From: Cupriavidus malaysiensis
GTDB lineage: Bacteria > Pseudomonadota > Gammaproteobacteria > Burkholderiales > Burkholderiaceae
Assembly (NCBI RefSeq): GCF_001854325.1
Contig: NZ_CP017755.1
Coordinates: 124,001 to 188,000, forward strand
Length of the DNA: 64,000 nt
Direction: 5' to 3'
The position numbers and the translations under genes were made by a program. Every line of letters begins with the position of its first letter. The first letter of the stretch is position 1. Of the stretch, positions 1 to 8,158 are shown piece by piece. The notes under the pieces are model-generated. The model was not told where the DNA came from, did no database searches, and was given only the letters and a program-made list of their open reading frames with translations.

Positions 1-1
1 C

Positions 2-703
2 GCGCTCGGCCGCGCCGGCCACAGCCAGACCACGGACACCGTGCTGGCCTTCGGGCTGGCGCATGCGCAGGCGCGCGACGCGGTGCACGCGCCGCTGGCG
101 CGCGCGGCCATCGGGCAGGCGCTGGAGGCCGCCGGCTTCGCCCGCCTCGACGCGCACAGCGCCGCGGCCGACCGCCAGCAGTACCTGCGCCGCCCCGACC
201 TGGGCCGCCGCCTCGACCCGGCCAGCCGCGCCCGGCTGGCGGCGGCACGCGCCGTGCCGGGGCCCGACGTGGTCTTCGTGATCGCCGACGGCCTGTCCGC
301 CGTCGCCGCCGAGCGCCATGCGCTGCCCCTGCTGCAGGCCGTGCGGCCGCTGCTGCCCGGCTGGCGCTTCGGGCCGGTGGTGGTGGCCGAGCAGGCACGC
401 GTGGCGCTGGGCGATGAGATCGGCGCAGAAATGGGTACGCTTCAGGTCGTGATGCTGATCGGCGAGCGTCCCGGCCTCAGTTCGCCGGACAGCCTCGGCA
501 TCTACCTGACCCATGGTCCGCGCGTCGGCCGCACCGATGCCGAGCGCAACTGCATCTCCAATGTGCGCCCGCAGGGGCTGTCCTACGCCGAGGCGGCGGC
601 GCGGCTGGCCTTCCTGCTGCGGGGCGCGCTGGCGCTGGGGCGCTCTGGCGTGGACCTGAAGGATGACAGCGGGCCGGCCCTGCCGCCGCCCGGCCAGAGC
701 TGA
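2..703 (+). CDS. eutC: Ethanolamine ammonia-lyase small subunit, 5' truncated
   Basis: With EutB this subunit forms the adenosylcobalamin-dependent lyase that converts ethanolamine to acetaldehyde and ammonia. The reading frame is open from base 2, so the N-terminus lies outside the window. Visible family blocks are LGRAG then an AFGLAHAQARDAV segment near the edge, YLRRPDLGRRLD, DVVFVIADGLS, LIGERPGLSSPDSLGIY and ERNCISN, in the order expected for EutC. The end runs to the usual C-terminal helix plus a short Pro-rich tail. eutB should lie just upstream. The gene is convergent with the cytochrome c gene 26 bp away, so the two are not co-transcribed. Family assignment is firm. Confidence 0.95.
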   Translation, partial: ALGRAGHSQTTDTVLAFGLAHAQARDAVHAPLARAAIGQALEAAGFARLDAHSAAADRQQYLRRPDLGRRLDPASRARLAAARAVPGPDVVFVIADGLSAVAAERHALPLLQAVRPLLPGWRFGPVVVAEQARVALGDEIGAEMGTLQVVMLIGERPGLSSPDSLGIYLTHGPRVGRTDAERNCISNVRPQGLSYAEAAARLAFLLRGALALGRSGVDLKDDSGPALPPPGQS

Positions 704-729
704 GCCGGGCCGGGCGGGCGCGCCGCGCT

Positions 730-2046
730 TCAGTGCCCGGGTCCGGGCGCCGCGTCCGCCGCCTTGCGGACCTTGGCCACCTGGCTGGCGCTGACCGCCG
801 GGGCATGGTTGCCCCAGCTCGCGCGCACGAAGGTCAGCACGTCCGCCACGTCCTGGTCGCTCAGGCGCTCGTCGAAGGCCGGCATGGTGAAGCGGGTCGG
901 CGCCGACACCGTGGCCGGCATGGCGCCGCCGCGCAGCACGATGTGGATCAGCGAGGTGGGATCGGCCGAATGGACGGTCGAACTCAGCGCCAGCGCGGGG
1001 AAGGTCTGGGCATAGCCCTTGCCGCTGCTGCGGTGGCATGCCGCGCAGTTGTTGAGGTAGGTGAGCGCGCCGTTGCTGCGGTCGGTGCCGGTGCGCAGCG
1101 CCTCATGCGCGGTGCCGTCGTACACCGGGGCCTGGGTCCCGGCCCGGACCGGCGCCAGCGACTTCAGATAGGCCGCGATCGCCGCCAGGTCCGCATCCGT
1201 CATGTGCTGGGTGCTGTGCTGCACCACGTCGGCCATGCCGCCGAAGGCGGCGCTGTGGTCGTTGCGCCCGCTGCGGAGCAGGGCCACGATGTCGGCCTCG
1301 CTCCAGCGGCCGAGGCCGTCGCCGGCGTCGCTTCGCAGGTTCTTGGCGAGGAAGCCGTCGACCACGGCGCCCGACAGGAAGGCGCGGTTGTCGCCGCCGA
1401 GCGCCTTTTCCTGCAAGGCGAAGCCGCGCGGCGTGTGGCAGGCGCCGCAGTGCCCCAGGCCTTCGACCAGATAGCGTCCACGCCGGATCGGATCGTGGTC
1501 GGCGGCGGCCGCATCCTTCACGGCTGCCACCGGCGTCGGCGCGAACAGCTTGCGCCAGGCCGCGAGCGGCCATCGCATCGAGAGCGGCCAGCGGATGTCC
1601 GGCTTGCGGTTGGGCTGGCTGACCGGCTGCACGCCGTGCATGAAGTAGGCGTAGAGCGCCTGCACGTCGTCGGGGCTTACCTTGGCGTACGAGGGGTAGG
1701 GCATGGCCGGGTACAGCGTCGAGCCGTCCTTGCCGATGCCGTGGCGCACGGCCCGGTCGAAGTCTTCCAGGCTGTAGCGGCCGATGCCGGTGTCCGGGTC
1801 GGGGGTGATATTGCTCGAGTAGATGGCACCGATTGGCGAGGCCAGCGGCAGGCCGCCGGCGAACGGCTTGCCCTTGGGCGCCGAGTGGCAGGCCGCGCAG
1901 TCGGCCGCGCGGGCCAGGTACTCGCCTTGCCGGATCTGCCGTGCCTGTGCTTCATCGCCGGCGCCGGGCGCGGCCAAGGCTGCCGATGTTGCCAGGGCGG
2001 CCAGCAGCAGTACTGAGGCCGGCGCATGGACGGTTCGGTATGACAT
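730..2046 (-). CDS. Tri-haem cytochrome c, electron-acceptor subunit of a GMC dehydrogenase
   Basis: This periplasmic, membrane-attached cytochrome passes electrons from the neighbouring flavoprotein to the quinone pool. Three CxxCH haem sites are visible (CAACH, CGACH, CAACH) near residues 50, 200 and 334, as in the cytochrome subunits of gluconate, sorbitol and alcohol dehydrogenases. A hydrophobic signal peptide rich in Ala and Leu ends near residue 26. Two in-frame ATGs compete (2052 and 2046). The AAGGAGA Shine-Dalgarno lies only 3 nt before the first but about 9 nt before the second, so 2046 is preferred. It is the last gene of the operon, 7 bp after the flavoprotein stop. The substrate of the complex cannot be read from this subunit. 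Confidence 0.92.
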   Translation of the reverse strand: MSYRTVHAPASVLLLAALATSAALAAPGAGDEAQARQIRQGEYLARAADCAACHSAPKGKPFAGGLPLASPIGAIYSSNITPDPDTGIGRYSLEDFDRAVRHGIGKDGSTLYPAMPYPSYAKVSPDDVQALYAYFMHGVQPVSQPNRKPDIRWPLSMRWPLAAWRKLFAPTPVAAVKDAAAADHDPIRRGRYLVEGLGHCGACHTPRGFALQEKALGGDNRAFLSGAVVDGFLAKNLRSDAGDGLGRWSEADIVALLRSGRNDHSAAFGGMADVVQHSTQHMTDADLAAIAAYLKSLAPVRAGTQAPVYDGTAHEALRTGTDRSNGALTYLNNCAACHRSSGKGYAQTFPALALSSTVHSADPTSLIHIVLRGGAMPATVSAPTRFTMPAFDERLSDQDVADVLTFVRASWGNHAPAVSASQVAKVRKAADAAPGPGH

Positions 2047-2059
2047 GCTCATCGTCTCC

Positions 2060-3835
2060 TTACGCCTGCACCAGGGGGCCCGGCTGCTTCAGGTATTGCT
2101 CGCGGATGGCCTTGGCGGACCAGTAGGCCAGCGCCGCGACCAGGCCGGTGGGGTTGTAGCCCATGTTCTGCGGAAAGGCGGAGGCGCCCATCACGAACAC
2201 ATTGGAAACGTCCCAGCTCTGCAGATAGCGGTTGACCACGCTGGTGGCGGGATCGCTGCCCATGATGGCGCCGCCGGTGGTATGCGTGGACTGGTAGGCG
2301 CGCGTGTCGTAGTGCATGCCCGGCTTGCGGATGGCGCGGAACACCTGCTCGGCCTGCATGGCATGGCCGACTTCCTCCATGCGGTCGCCCATGTAGGCGA
2401 GCATGGCGTACTCGTTGGCGTGCCAGTCGAAGGTCATGCGCAGCAGCGGCAGCCCATGGGCGTCGCGGTAGGTAGGATCGAGGTCGAGGCAGGCATCGCG
2501 GTAGGCCATCACCGAGCCGGAGATACCGATGGAAAGCAGGCGCTGGTAGGCGTCGGCGACGCCGGCCTTCCAGGCGCTGCCCCAGGCCGGCACGCCGGGC
2601 ACGGTCGGCGCCTGCTTGATCGGCCGGCCGCCGTAGCGTACGTGGCGGATGCTGGCGCCGCCGAGGAAACCGAGCGGCCCGTGATCGAACTGGTCGCCGT
2701 TGAGATCGTCCAGCGCCACGCCACCTGCGCCGGTGCCGACGAAGGGATTGAGCTGCGTTCCCTTGGGCAGCAGCACATCGATCGAGCCATTCATCTGGTA
2801 GGCGTAGTTCTTCCCGACCACGCCCTCGCCGCTGCGCGGGTCGTAGGGCTTGCCGATGCCGGAAAGCAGCAGCAGCCGTACGTTGTGCATCTGGAAGGCG
2901 GCGACGATGACGAGGTCGGCCGGCTGCTCGATCTCGCGTCCCTGCGCGTCGACATAGGTCACGCCGGTGGCGCGCTTGCCGTCGCGGCTGAGATTGACCT
3001 TGGTGACGTAGGCGTGCGTGCGCAGCGCGAAGTTCGGCTTGCGCTGCAGTACCGGCAGGATCGTGGTCTGCGGCGAGGCCTTCGAATACATGTAGCAGCC
3101 GAAGTTCTCGCAGAAACCGCAGAAGTTGCAGGGCCCCAGGCGCACGCCGTAGGGGTTGGTGTAGGGCTGCGAGCAGTTCGCCGCCGGCGCGGGATAGGGG
3201 TTGAAGCCCGCTTCGCGCGCCGCCTTCTCGAACAGCAGGGCGCCGTAGCTGTTCTGCAGCGGCGGCGTCGGGTACTCGCTGGTACGCCGGCCTTCCTTCG
3301 GGTTGCCGCCCGGCTGGATGTGCCCGTTGAGGTTGCCGGCCTTGCCCGAGGTGCCGAACACCTTCTCGGCGAAGTCGAAGTGCGGCTCGAGTTCGTCGTA
3401 GCCGACGCCGAAGTCCTGGATCGTCATGCCGGCCGGGAGGAAGCGCTTGCCGTAGCGTTCCTCGTAGTGGCTGCGCAGCCGGAGCTCTTCGGGCAGCACG
3501 CGGTAGTGCATGCCGTTCCAGTGGAAGCCGGCGCCGCCGACGCCGTTGCCGAGCAGGAAGGAACCATGCTGCCGGTAGGGCACGGCGACGTCGCCGAGGC
3601 CATGGCGGATCGTCACCGTCTCGCGTGCCAGCTCCTGGAACAGCTTGCCGCGCACGGCGTACTCGAGTTCGTCGACGACCTTCGGGTACTGGGCGTCGGT
3701 AGGGGTGTCGCGCATGGCGCCGCGCTCGAGCGCCAGCACGTTGAGCCCGGCCTCGGTCAGTTCCTGGGCGAGGATTGCGCCGGTCCAGCCGAAGCCGACG
3801 ATGACGGCGTCGACCTTGTCATTCTGGATCGCCAT
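2060..3835 (-). CDS. GMC-family FAD dehydrogenase, catalytic subunit
   Basis: This is the flavoprotein subunit of a membrane-bound alcohol, polyol or sugar-acid dehydrogenase. The Rossmann motif GFGWTG is at residues 14-19, with ALERG at the end of the second strand. A Cys-rich stretch (CNFCGFCENFGC) lies near residue 235, as in the gluconate and sorbitol dehydrogenase large subunits. The C-terminal GMC domain has THTTGGAIMG with the likely catalytic His and NPTGLVAALAYW closing the FAD site. At 591 aa it has the length typical of gluconate 2-dehydrogenase-like flavoproteins. There is no signal peptide, which fits export together with the Tat-tagged subunit III encoded 3 bp upstream. The substrate is unknown. 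Confidence 0.93.
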   Translation of the reverse strand: MAIQNDKVDAVIVGFGWTGAILAQELTEAGLNVLALERGAMRDTPTDAQYPKVVDELEYAVRGKLFQELARETVTIRHGLGDVAVPYRQHGSFLLGNGVGGAGFHWNGMHYRVLPEELRLRSHYEERYGKRFLPAGMTIQDFGVGYDELEPHFDFAEKVFGTSGKAGNLNGHIQPGGNPKEGRRTSEYPTPPLQNSYGALLFEKAAREAGFNPYPAPAANCSQPYTNPYGVRLGPCNFCGFCENFGCYMYSKASPQTTILPVLQRKPNFALRTHAYVTKVNLSRDGKRATGVTYVDAQGREIEQPADLVIVAAFQMHNVRLLLLSGIGKPYDPRSGEGVVGKNYAYQMNGSIDVLLPKGTQLNPFVGTGAGGVALDDLNGDQFDHGPLGFLGGASIRHVRYGGRPIKQAPTVPGVPAWGSAWKAGVADAYQRLLSIGISGSVMAYRDACLDLDPTYRDAHGLPLLRMTFDWHANEYAMLAYMGDRMEEVGHAMQAEQVFRAIRKPGMHYDTRAYQSTHTTGGAIMGSDPATSVVNRYLQSWDVSNVFVMGASAFPQNMGYNPTGLVAALAYWSAKAIREQYLKQPGPLVQA

Positions 3836-3838
3836 GGT

Positions 3839-4549
3839 TCAGCCTTGCTTGCCGGAGATGGACACCGGTCCGTACGGGTACCGGGTATTGGGCTGGTCGA
3901 TCCAGTCGGCGAAATCGGCGCGGGCGCCGGGAAAGCCCACCAGCTTCCAGCCGGCCATGTCATGGTTGCCGCCGTGGATCGGATCGGACAGGAAGCCCTC
4001 CTTGGCATTGGCCAGCAGCTGGGAGAAGACGGTTCGTGCAGGCACGGCCTCGAGTTCCACCTTGCCATGCTCCATGTCCGCCAGCACCTGCTCCTGCCTG
4101 GCGTGGTCCAGGTCGGCGAAGGGCTTGCCGAAGGTCTTGCGGCAATGGCCGTCGCACGCGGCGATGCCGTGGCGGTAGACCTCACGCGGGGTCAGGCTGA
4201 GCTGATAGCCCATCTCGGGGGGCTGGCCGGGATGGAACGGTCCCTGCATGTACCACAGCTTGCCGTGGCCGTAGGGCAGCTCCATCTGCCTGTCGACGAA
4301 CTCGGGAACCCGCGCCTGCACGGCACCCGGGCCGAGCTCGTCGGCGGGGATCAGCCGGTCGAGGGCGGCATGCAGGAAGCGCCATTCGGCGGCGGTGAAA
4401 TACTTCGGTTCGTAGGCCGCGCCGGCGGCGGCTTCCTGGCGGACGCATCCGGCCTGCGAGACTGCCGTGCCGGTGGCGACCGCGGCAGCAGGCACGATGG
4501 CCAGCACCTGGCGCAGGAAGCGCCGGCGTGGCGCTTTTTCCTGGGACAT
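3839..4549 (-). CDS. Gluconate 2-dehydrogenase subunit III-like protein with Tat signal
   Basis: This small subunit accompanies GMC dehydrogenases and probably carries the flavoprotein across the membrane. A twin-arginine signal is visible at residues 8-12 (RRRFL), followed by a hydrophobic Ala/Val segment and an AGC sequence that could act as a lipobox. The mature part has the family features YFTAAEWRFLHAALDRLIP and FVDRQ. GGAG lies 5 nt before the ATG. It is the first gene of the three-gene operon, which is transcribed leftwards. The 276 bp upstream must hold the promoter, but I could not fix -10 and -35 hexamers with confidence. Confidence 0.9.
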   Translation of the reverse strand: MSQEKAPRRRFLRQVLAIVPAAAVATGTAVSQAGCVRQEAAAGAAYEPKYFTAAEWRFLHAALDRLIPADELGPGAVQARVPEFVDRQMELPYGHGKLWYMQGPFHPGQPPEMGYQLSLTPREVYRHGIAACDGHCRKTFGKPFADLDHARQEQVLADMEHGKVELEAVPARTVFSQLLANAKEGFLSDPIHGGNHDMAGWKLVGFPGARADFADWIDQPNTRYPYGPVSISGKQG

Positions 4550-4825
4550 GGGTACTCCGATCTGGTGGGGGACGAGGAGGCGCGCGACGAGCAGCGAGGC
4601 AATGTCGCGCGTATGAATAAGGTGGGGATGATGCGGGAGACGTCCCTGGCGGGGACTAGGAATGTTCTCTTGCCATCAGAGAACTGGATGCAATTTCTGT
4701 CAGAAGCGATCGGATCCCGCCGGCCCGGCAGGGGGGCGGGCCGGTGCAGGCAGGGAGGGGAACCCGCTGCCGGTGCCGCGCTGGCCTGCGCGTTCCCCGC
4801 GCTCGGCAAGCTGCGCGGCTTCGCT

Positions 4826-6262
4826 TCAGCCGGCGTCGAACACCCGCCCTGGATTGAGGATGCCGCGCGGGTCCAGCGCCTGCTTGAGCGTGCGCATCAG
4901 GGCCAGCTCGGCCGGCGTGCGCGAGTGGTGCAGGTAGGGCTTCTTGTGCAGGCCGATGCCGTGCTCGGCCGAGATGCTGCCGGCGAATTCGCCGACCACG
5001 CCATAGACCAGGGCCTCGATCTCCGCCTCGGGAAAGCTTGCCGCGGTGGCGCCGGGCAGGTGCACGCTGACATGCAGGTTGCTGTCGCCGACGTGGCCGA
5101 AGTTGACCAGCTCGGCCTGCGGCCAGGCGGCCAGCACGCGGGCGCGCAGGCTGTCGGCGAAGGTGCCGATGGACCCGATCGGCAGGCTGACGTCGAAGGC
5201 GGCGTTGGGAGCCCAGCGTTGCGGGAACTCGGCCACGGCGTCGCGCAGCGCCCACAAGGCATCGGCCTCCTTCTGGCTGGTGGCCAGCGCGGCGTCGGCG
5301 ATCAGGCCGGCTTCCAGCGCGGCTTCGAGCAGGGCTTCGAAGGCGGCGCCGTCCTGGGCGGCATCGTCGCCCTGCAGGTCGAGCAGCACGTAGAAGGGGT
5401 GGCCGGCCGGCAGCGGGGCGCGCATGCCGGGCACGCGGCCGGTGACGATGCCGTAGTAGTCCGCCCACATGACTTCGAAGGCGGACAGCCGTCCCGACAA
5501 CCGCCGCTGCGCCAGGCGCAGCAGCGCGACCACATCCTCGTAGCGTGCCAGCGCGCACAGCGCCGTCTGCGTGCAGGCCGGCAGCGGCGCCAGCCGCAGC
5601 ACCGCGCGCGTGATGACGCCGAGCGTACCTTCGCTGCCGACGAAGAGCTGGCGCAGGTCGTAGCCGGCGTTGTTCTTCTGCATCTTGTTGAGGGCGCTGA
5701 GCACGGTGCCGTCGGCCAGCACCGCCTCGAGCCCGAGCACCTGCTCGCGCGCCATGCCGTAGCGGATCACGCGGTTGCCGCCGGCATTGGTGGCGAGGTT
5801 GCCGCCGATCTGGCAGCTGCCGCGCGCGCCCAGGTCCAGCGCGAGCAGCCAGCCGGCCTCGCGCGCTGCCTCCTGCGCGGCCTGCAGCGTGGTGCCGGCG
5901 CGCACGGTCATGGTGCCGGCCTGGGGATCGATTGCCTCCACGCCGCGCAGGCGTTCGAGCGATAGCACCAGTTCGCCGCCGCGCGGCGTGGCGCCGGCCG
6001 CCAGCCCGGTCAGGCCACCCTGCGGCACCACCGGCTGGCCGTAGCGATGGCAGGCGGCCAGCACGGCCGCCACTTCGCCGGTGTCGCGCGGCCGCGCCAC
6101 CGCGAGTGGCGGCTGTGGATCGAGCGGGGCGTACCAGTCCTTGCGGAAACGCATCTCGATGTCGGCACCGGCCTGCAGGCCGGCGGGGTCGAGGCGGTCC
6201 CGCAAGGCCTGCAGCAGCGAGGCGCGGTCGGAGGACATGAGAGTGCTGGGCATGGCGGGCAT
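4826..6262 (-). CDS. FAD-linked D-2-hydroxyacid dehydrogenase (GlcD/D2HGDH type)
   Basis: This is a PCMH-type FAD oxidoreductase that oxidises a D-2-hydroxyacid such as D-lactate, glycolate or D-2-hydroxyglutarate. The FAD-binding half shows VVPQGGLTGL near residues 79-88, QIGGNLATNAGGNR and FVGSEGTLGVIT. The C-terminal half has the metal-binding GHVGDSNLHV and the closing EHGIGLHKK and LDPRGILNPG motifs, which place it in the D-2-hydroxyglutarate/D-lactate group. At 478 aa it is full length. Other in-frame starts exist at 6253 and 6238. It could share a substrate route with the downstream GMC operon, but a 276 bp gap separates them, so co-transcription is uncertain. Confidence 0.92.
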   Translation of the reverse strand: MPAMPSTLMSSDRASLLQALRDRLDPAGLQAGADIEMRFRKDWYAPLDPQPPLAVARPRDTGEVAAVLAACHRYGQPVVPQGGLTGLAAGATPRGGELVLSLERLRGVEAIDPQAGTMTVRAGTTLQAAQEAAREAGWLLALDLGARGSCQIGGNLATNAGGNRVIRYGMAREQVLGLEAVLADGTVLSALNKMQKNNAGYDLRQLFVGSEGTLGVITRAVLRLAPLPACTQTALCALARYEDVVALLRLAQRRLSGRLSAFEVMWADYYGIVTGRVPGMRAPLPAGHPFYVLLDLQGDDAAQDGAAFEALLEAALEAGLIADAALATSQKEADALWALRDAVAEFPQRWAPNAAFDVSLPIGSIGTFADSLRARVLAAWPQAELVNFGHVGDSNLHVSVHLPGATAASFPEAEIEALVYGVVGEFAGSISAEHGIGLHKKPYLHHSRTPAELALMRTLKQALDPRGILNPGRVFDAG

Positions 6263-6414
6263 GGTCGAGGTGGCAGCGGAGGTGGCCGCGCGCCCGGGAT
6301 GGTCCCATGGCGCGCAGGACGGTCGCAGATGCTAGGCCGCCGCGGTGGTCCGGTTAAGAGCCAATCGGCGCCGGCCGCATGGCGCCACCTCGGGGTGCCG
6401 GCCTGGGGCCGCCC

Positions 6415-8013
6415 TCAGGCCCCGCTCCAGGCCTCCCGGTTGATGGTGGCGGCGCCCAGCACCGGGCGCGGCCGCTGCGTGCGCGCCAGGTGTTCCAGCG
6501 CGGGTTCGATCACCTCGGCGAGCTTGTGGAAGGCGGGGCCGATGGTTTCCTCGGGCACGCAGGCGTAGCCCAGCAGCAGGCCCTGCTGCGGTGTCGAGGT
6601 ATCGCTGTAGTAGCGCGACAGCGGGCGCGCGGACAGCCCCTGGGTGCGGGCCGCCATGCTGATGCCGAGGTCGTCGGTGCCCGCCGGCAGGTGCATCACC
6701 ATGTGCAGGCCGGCCTCGTGCGTGGAGGTCGGCCAGTCGGCGCCGAAGCGGGTGGCGATGGCCTCGCGCAACAGGCCCTGGCGCTGGGCATAGCGCTGGC
6801 GCATGCGGCGGATGTGGGTCGCGTAGTGTCCTTCCTCGATGAATTCGGCCAGCACCGCCTGCTGCACCAGCTGGCCTTCGCGGAAGAGCTCGGACTGGGC
6901 GGTGGCGAAGTGCGGGGCGAGCGGCTTGGGCAGCACCATGAAGCCCATGCGCAGGCCCGGGAACAGCGTCTTGGAGAAGGTGCCCATGTAGATCACGCGG
7001 TCGTGCTCGTCCAGGCCCTGCAGCGAGGCCAGCGGCCGTCCCTCGAAGCGGAACTCGCTGTCGTAGTCGTCCTCCACCAGCCAGGCGCCGCGCTGGCGCG
7101 CGTACTCCAGCAGCATGCGCCGCCGCGGCAGGCTCATCACCATGCCGAGCGGGTACTGGTGCGAGGGCGTGACGAAGATGAAGCGCGGCGGGTCCTGCAG
7201 CATGGCGGCATCGGGCGCGATGCCTTCCTGGTCGACCGGTACCGGCAGCGTTTCGATGCCGGCGTTGGTGAGCAGGCTGCGCGTGCCCCAGTAGCCGGGG
7301 TCCTCCATCCACGCCTTGTCGCCCGGGTCGGCCAGCAGCCGCCCGATCAGGTCGATGGCCTGGTGGATACCCGTGGTGAGGATGATCTGGTCGGGCTCGC
7401 AGCGTACCGAGCGCACCAGGCGCAGGTGTTCGGCCAGCACGCGCTTGAGCGGCAGGTAGCCACCGTTGTGCGCATACGTCAGCAGCTCGGGGCGCGGCGC
7501 GCGCCAGACCTTGTTGAGCAGCCGCGCCCAGACCGCGTGCGGGAACAGCGAGACATCGGGCACGCCGGCGACGAAGGCACCCCATTGGCGATCGGATGCA
7601 CTGGCGTGGGACACGAGATGCTGGCCGCGCCGGGAAAGGGTGAATCGGTTTGGATTTTGCTGCACTGCGGGCACTGGCGTGGTGCCACTTTGCGCCTTAC
7701 CGTGGTGCAGTGCACTGTGGTCGGGAAAACTATGCGACACGAAGGTGCCACTTCCCGTCGAGGCCGTGACATAGCCCTCGGCGAGCAGTTGCTCATAGGC
7801 ATAGAGCACGGTGTTGCGCGAGACCCCGACTTCCTTCGCCAGCATGCGCGAAGCGGGCAGCTTGCTGCCCGCCACCAGCGTTCCGGCAAGGATTTCCTGC
7901 CGGATGATGTCGTAGAGCTGGCGGTTCATATGCGCCCCGTTTTTATCCACGGCGCCGCCCGCCGGCCGTTCCAGACGCTGCAGCAGCAGTTCCGACAGAA
8001 TCGTTTCCTTCAA
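6415..8013 (-). CDS. MocR/GabR-type GntR regulator with aminotransferase-like domain
   Basis: This is a PLP-sensing transcription factor. A GntR winged helix occupies about residues 30-105, including LPASRMLAKEVGVSRNTVLY. A linker leads into a fold-type I aminotransferase-like domain with LTTGIHQAIDLI, MEDPGYWG, LVEDDYDSEFRF and the PLP lysine in FSKTLFPGLRMG (Lys348). GabR, PdxR, EnuR and TauR share this layout. It diverges from the catabolic cluster that begins at 8159 and is the obvious candidate regulator. As the cluster holds a GABA-type aminotransferase, GabR is the nearest functional analogue. The effector would be an amine or amino acid, or its PLP adduct; that is inference. Confidence 0.93.
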   Translation of the reverse strand: MKETILSELLLQRLERPAGGAVDKNGAHMNRQLYDIIRQEILAGTLVAGSKLPASRMLAKEVGVSRNTVLYAYEQLLAEGYVTASTGSGTFVSHSFPDHSALHHGKAQSGTTPVPAVQQNPNRFTLSRRGQHLVSHASASDRQWGAFVAGVPDVSLFPHAVWARLLNKVWRAPRPELLTYAHNGGYLPLKRVLAEHLRLVRSVRCEPDQIILTTGIHQAIDLIGRLLADPGDKAWMEDPGYWGTRSLLTNAGIETLPVPVDQEGIAPDAAMLQDPPRFIFVTPSHQYPLGMVMSLPRRRMLLEYARQRGAWLVEDDYDSEFRFEGRPLASLQGLDEHDRVIYMGTFSKTLFPGLRMGFMVLPKPLAPHFATAQSELFREGQLVQQAVLAEFIEEGHYATHIRRMRQRYAQRQGLLREAIATRFGADWPTSTHEAGLHMVMHLPAGTDDLGISMAARTQGLSARPLSRYYSDTSTPQQGLLLGYACVPEETIGPAFHKLAEVIEPALEHLARTQRPRPVLGAATINREAWSGA

Positions 8014-8037
8014 AGTGGCACCTGATGAAATCGGAAA

Positions 8038-8062
8038 TATGGACCTACCTATGGTACCAACC
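8038..8062. promoter_or_regulatory. Candidate MocR operator: direct repeat in divergent promoter region
   Basis: TATGG followed by ACCTACC is repeated as TATGG followed by TACCAACC with a 12 bp pitch (8038 and 8050). Read on the minus strand this is a pair of CCATA direct repeats. It lies 25 bp upstream of the MocR start and about 100 bp upstream of the M20 gene. MocR regulators such as GabR bind direct repeats rather than palindromes, which suits this arrangement. No binding site is proven. Confidence 0.4.
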
Positions 8063-8158
8063 TTGCGTTAATTTTCCAGCGACTTGTTCCTTGCCGTCGC
8101 CTGGCGACGGTCCCTCTGATCTTCCCGGGCCTGGCCCGGACAGCCAGTGGAGTCCCCC

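Noticed and set aside
1823-5965. Very long open frame (1380 codons) on the plus strand across the GMC operon
   Set aside because: Its translation is Ala/Gly/Val/His/Arg-rich without domain motifs, and it is antisense to four clear genes. High GC removes stop codons in such frames.
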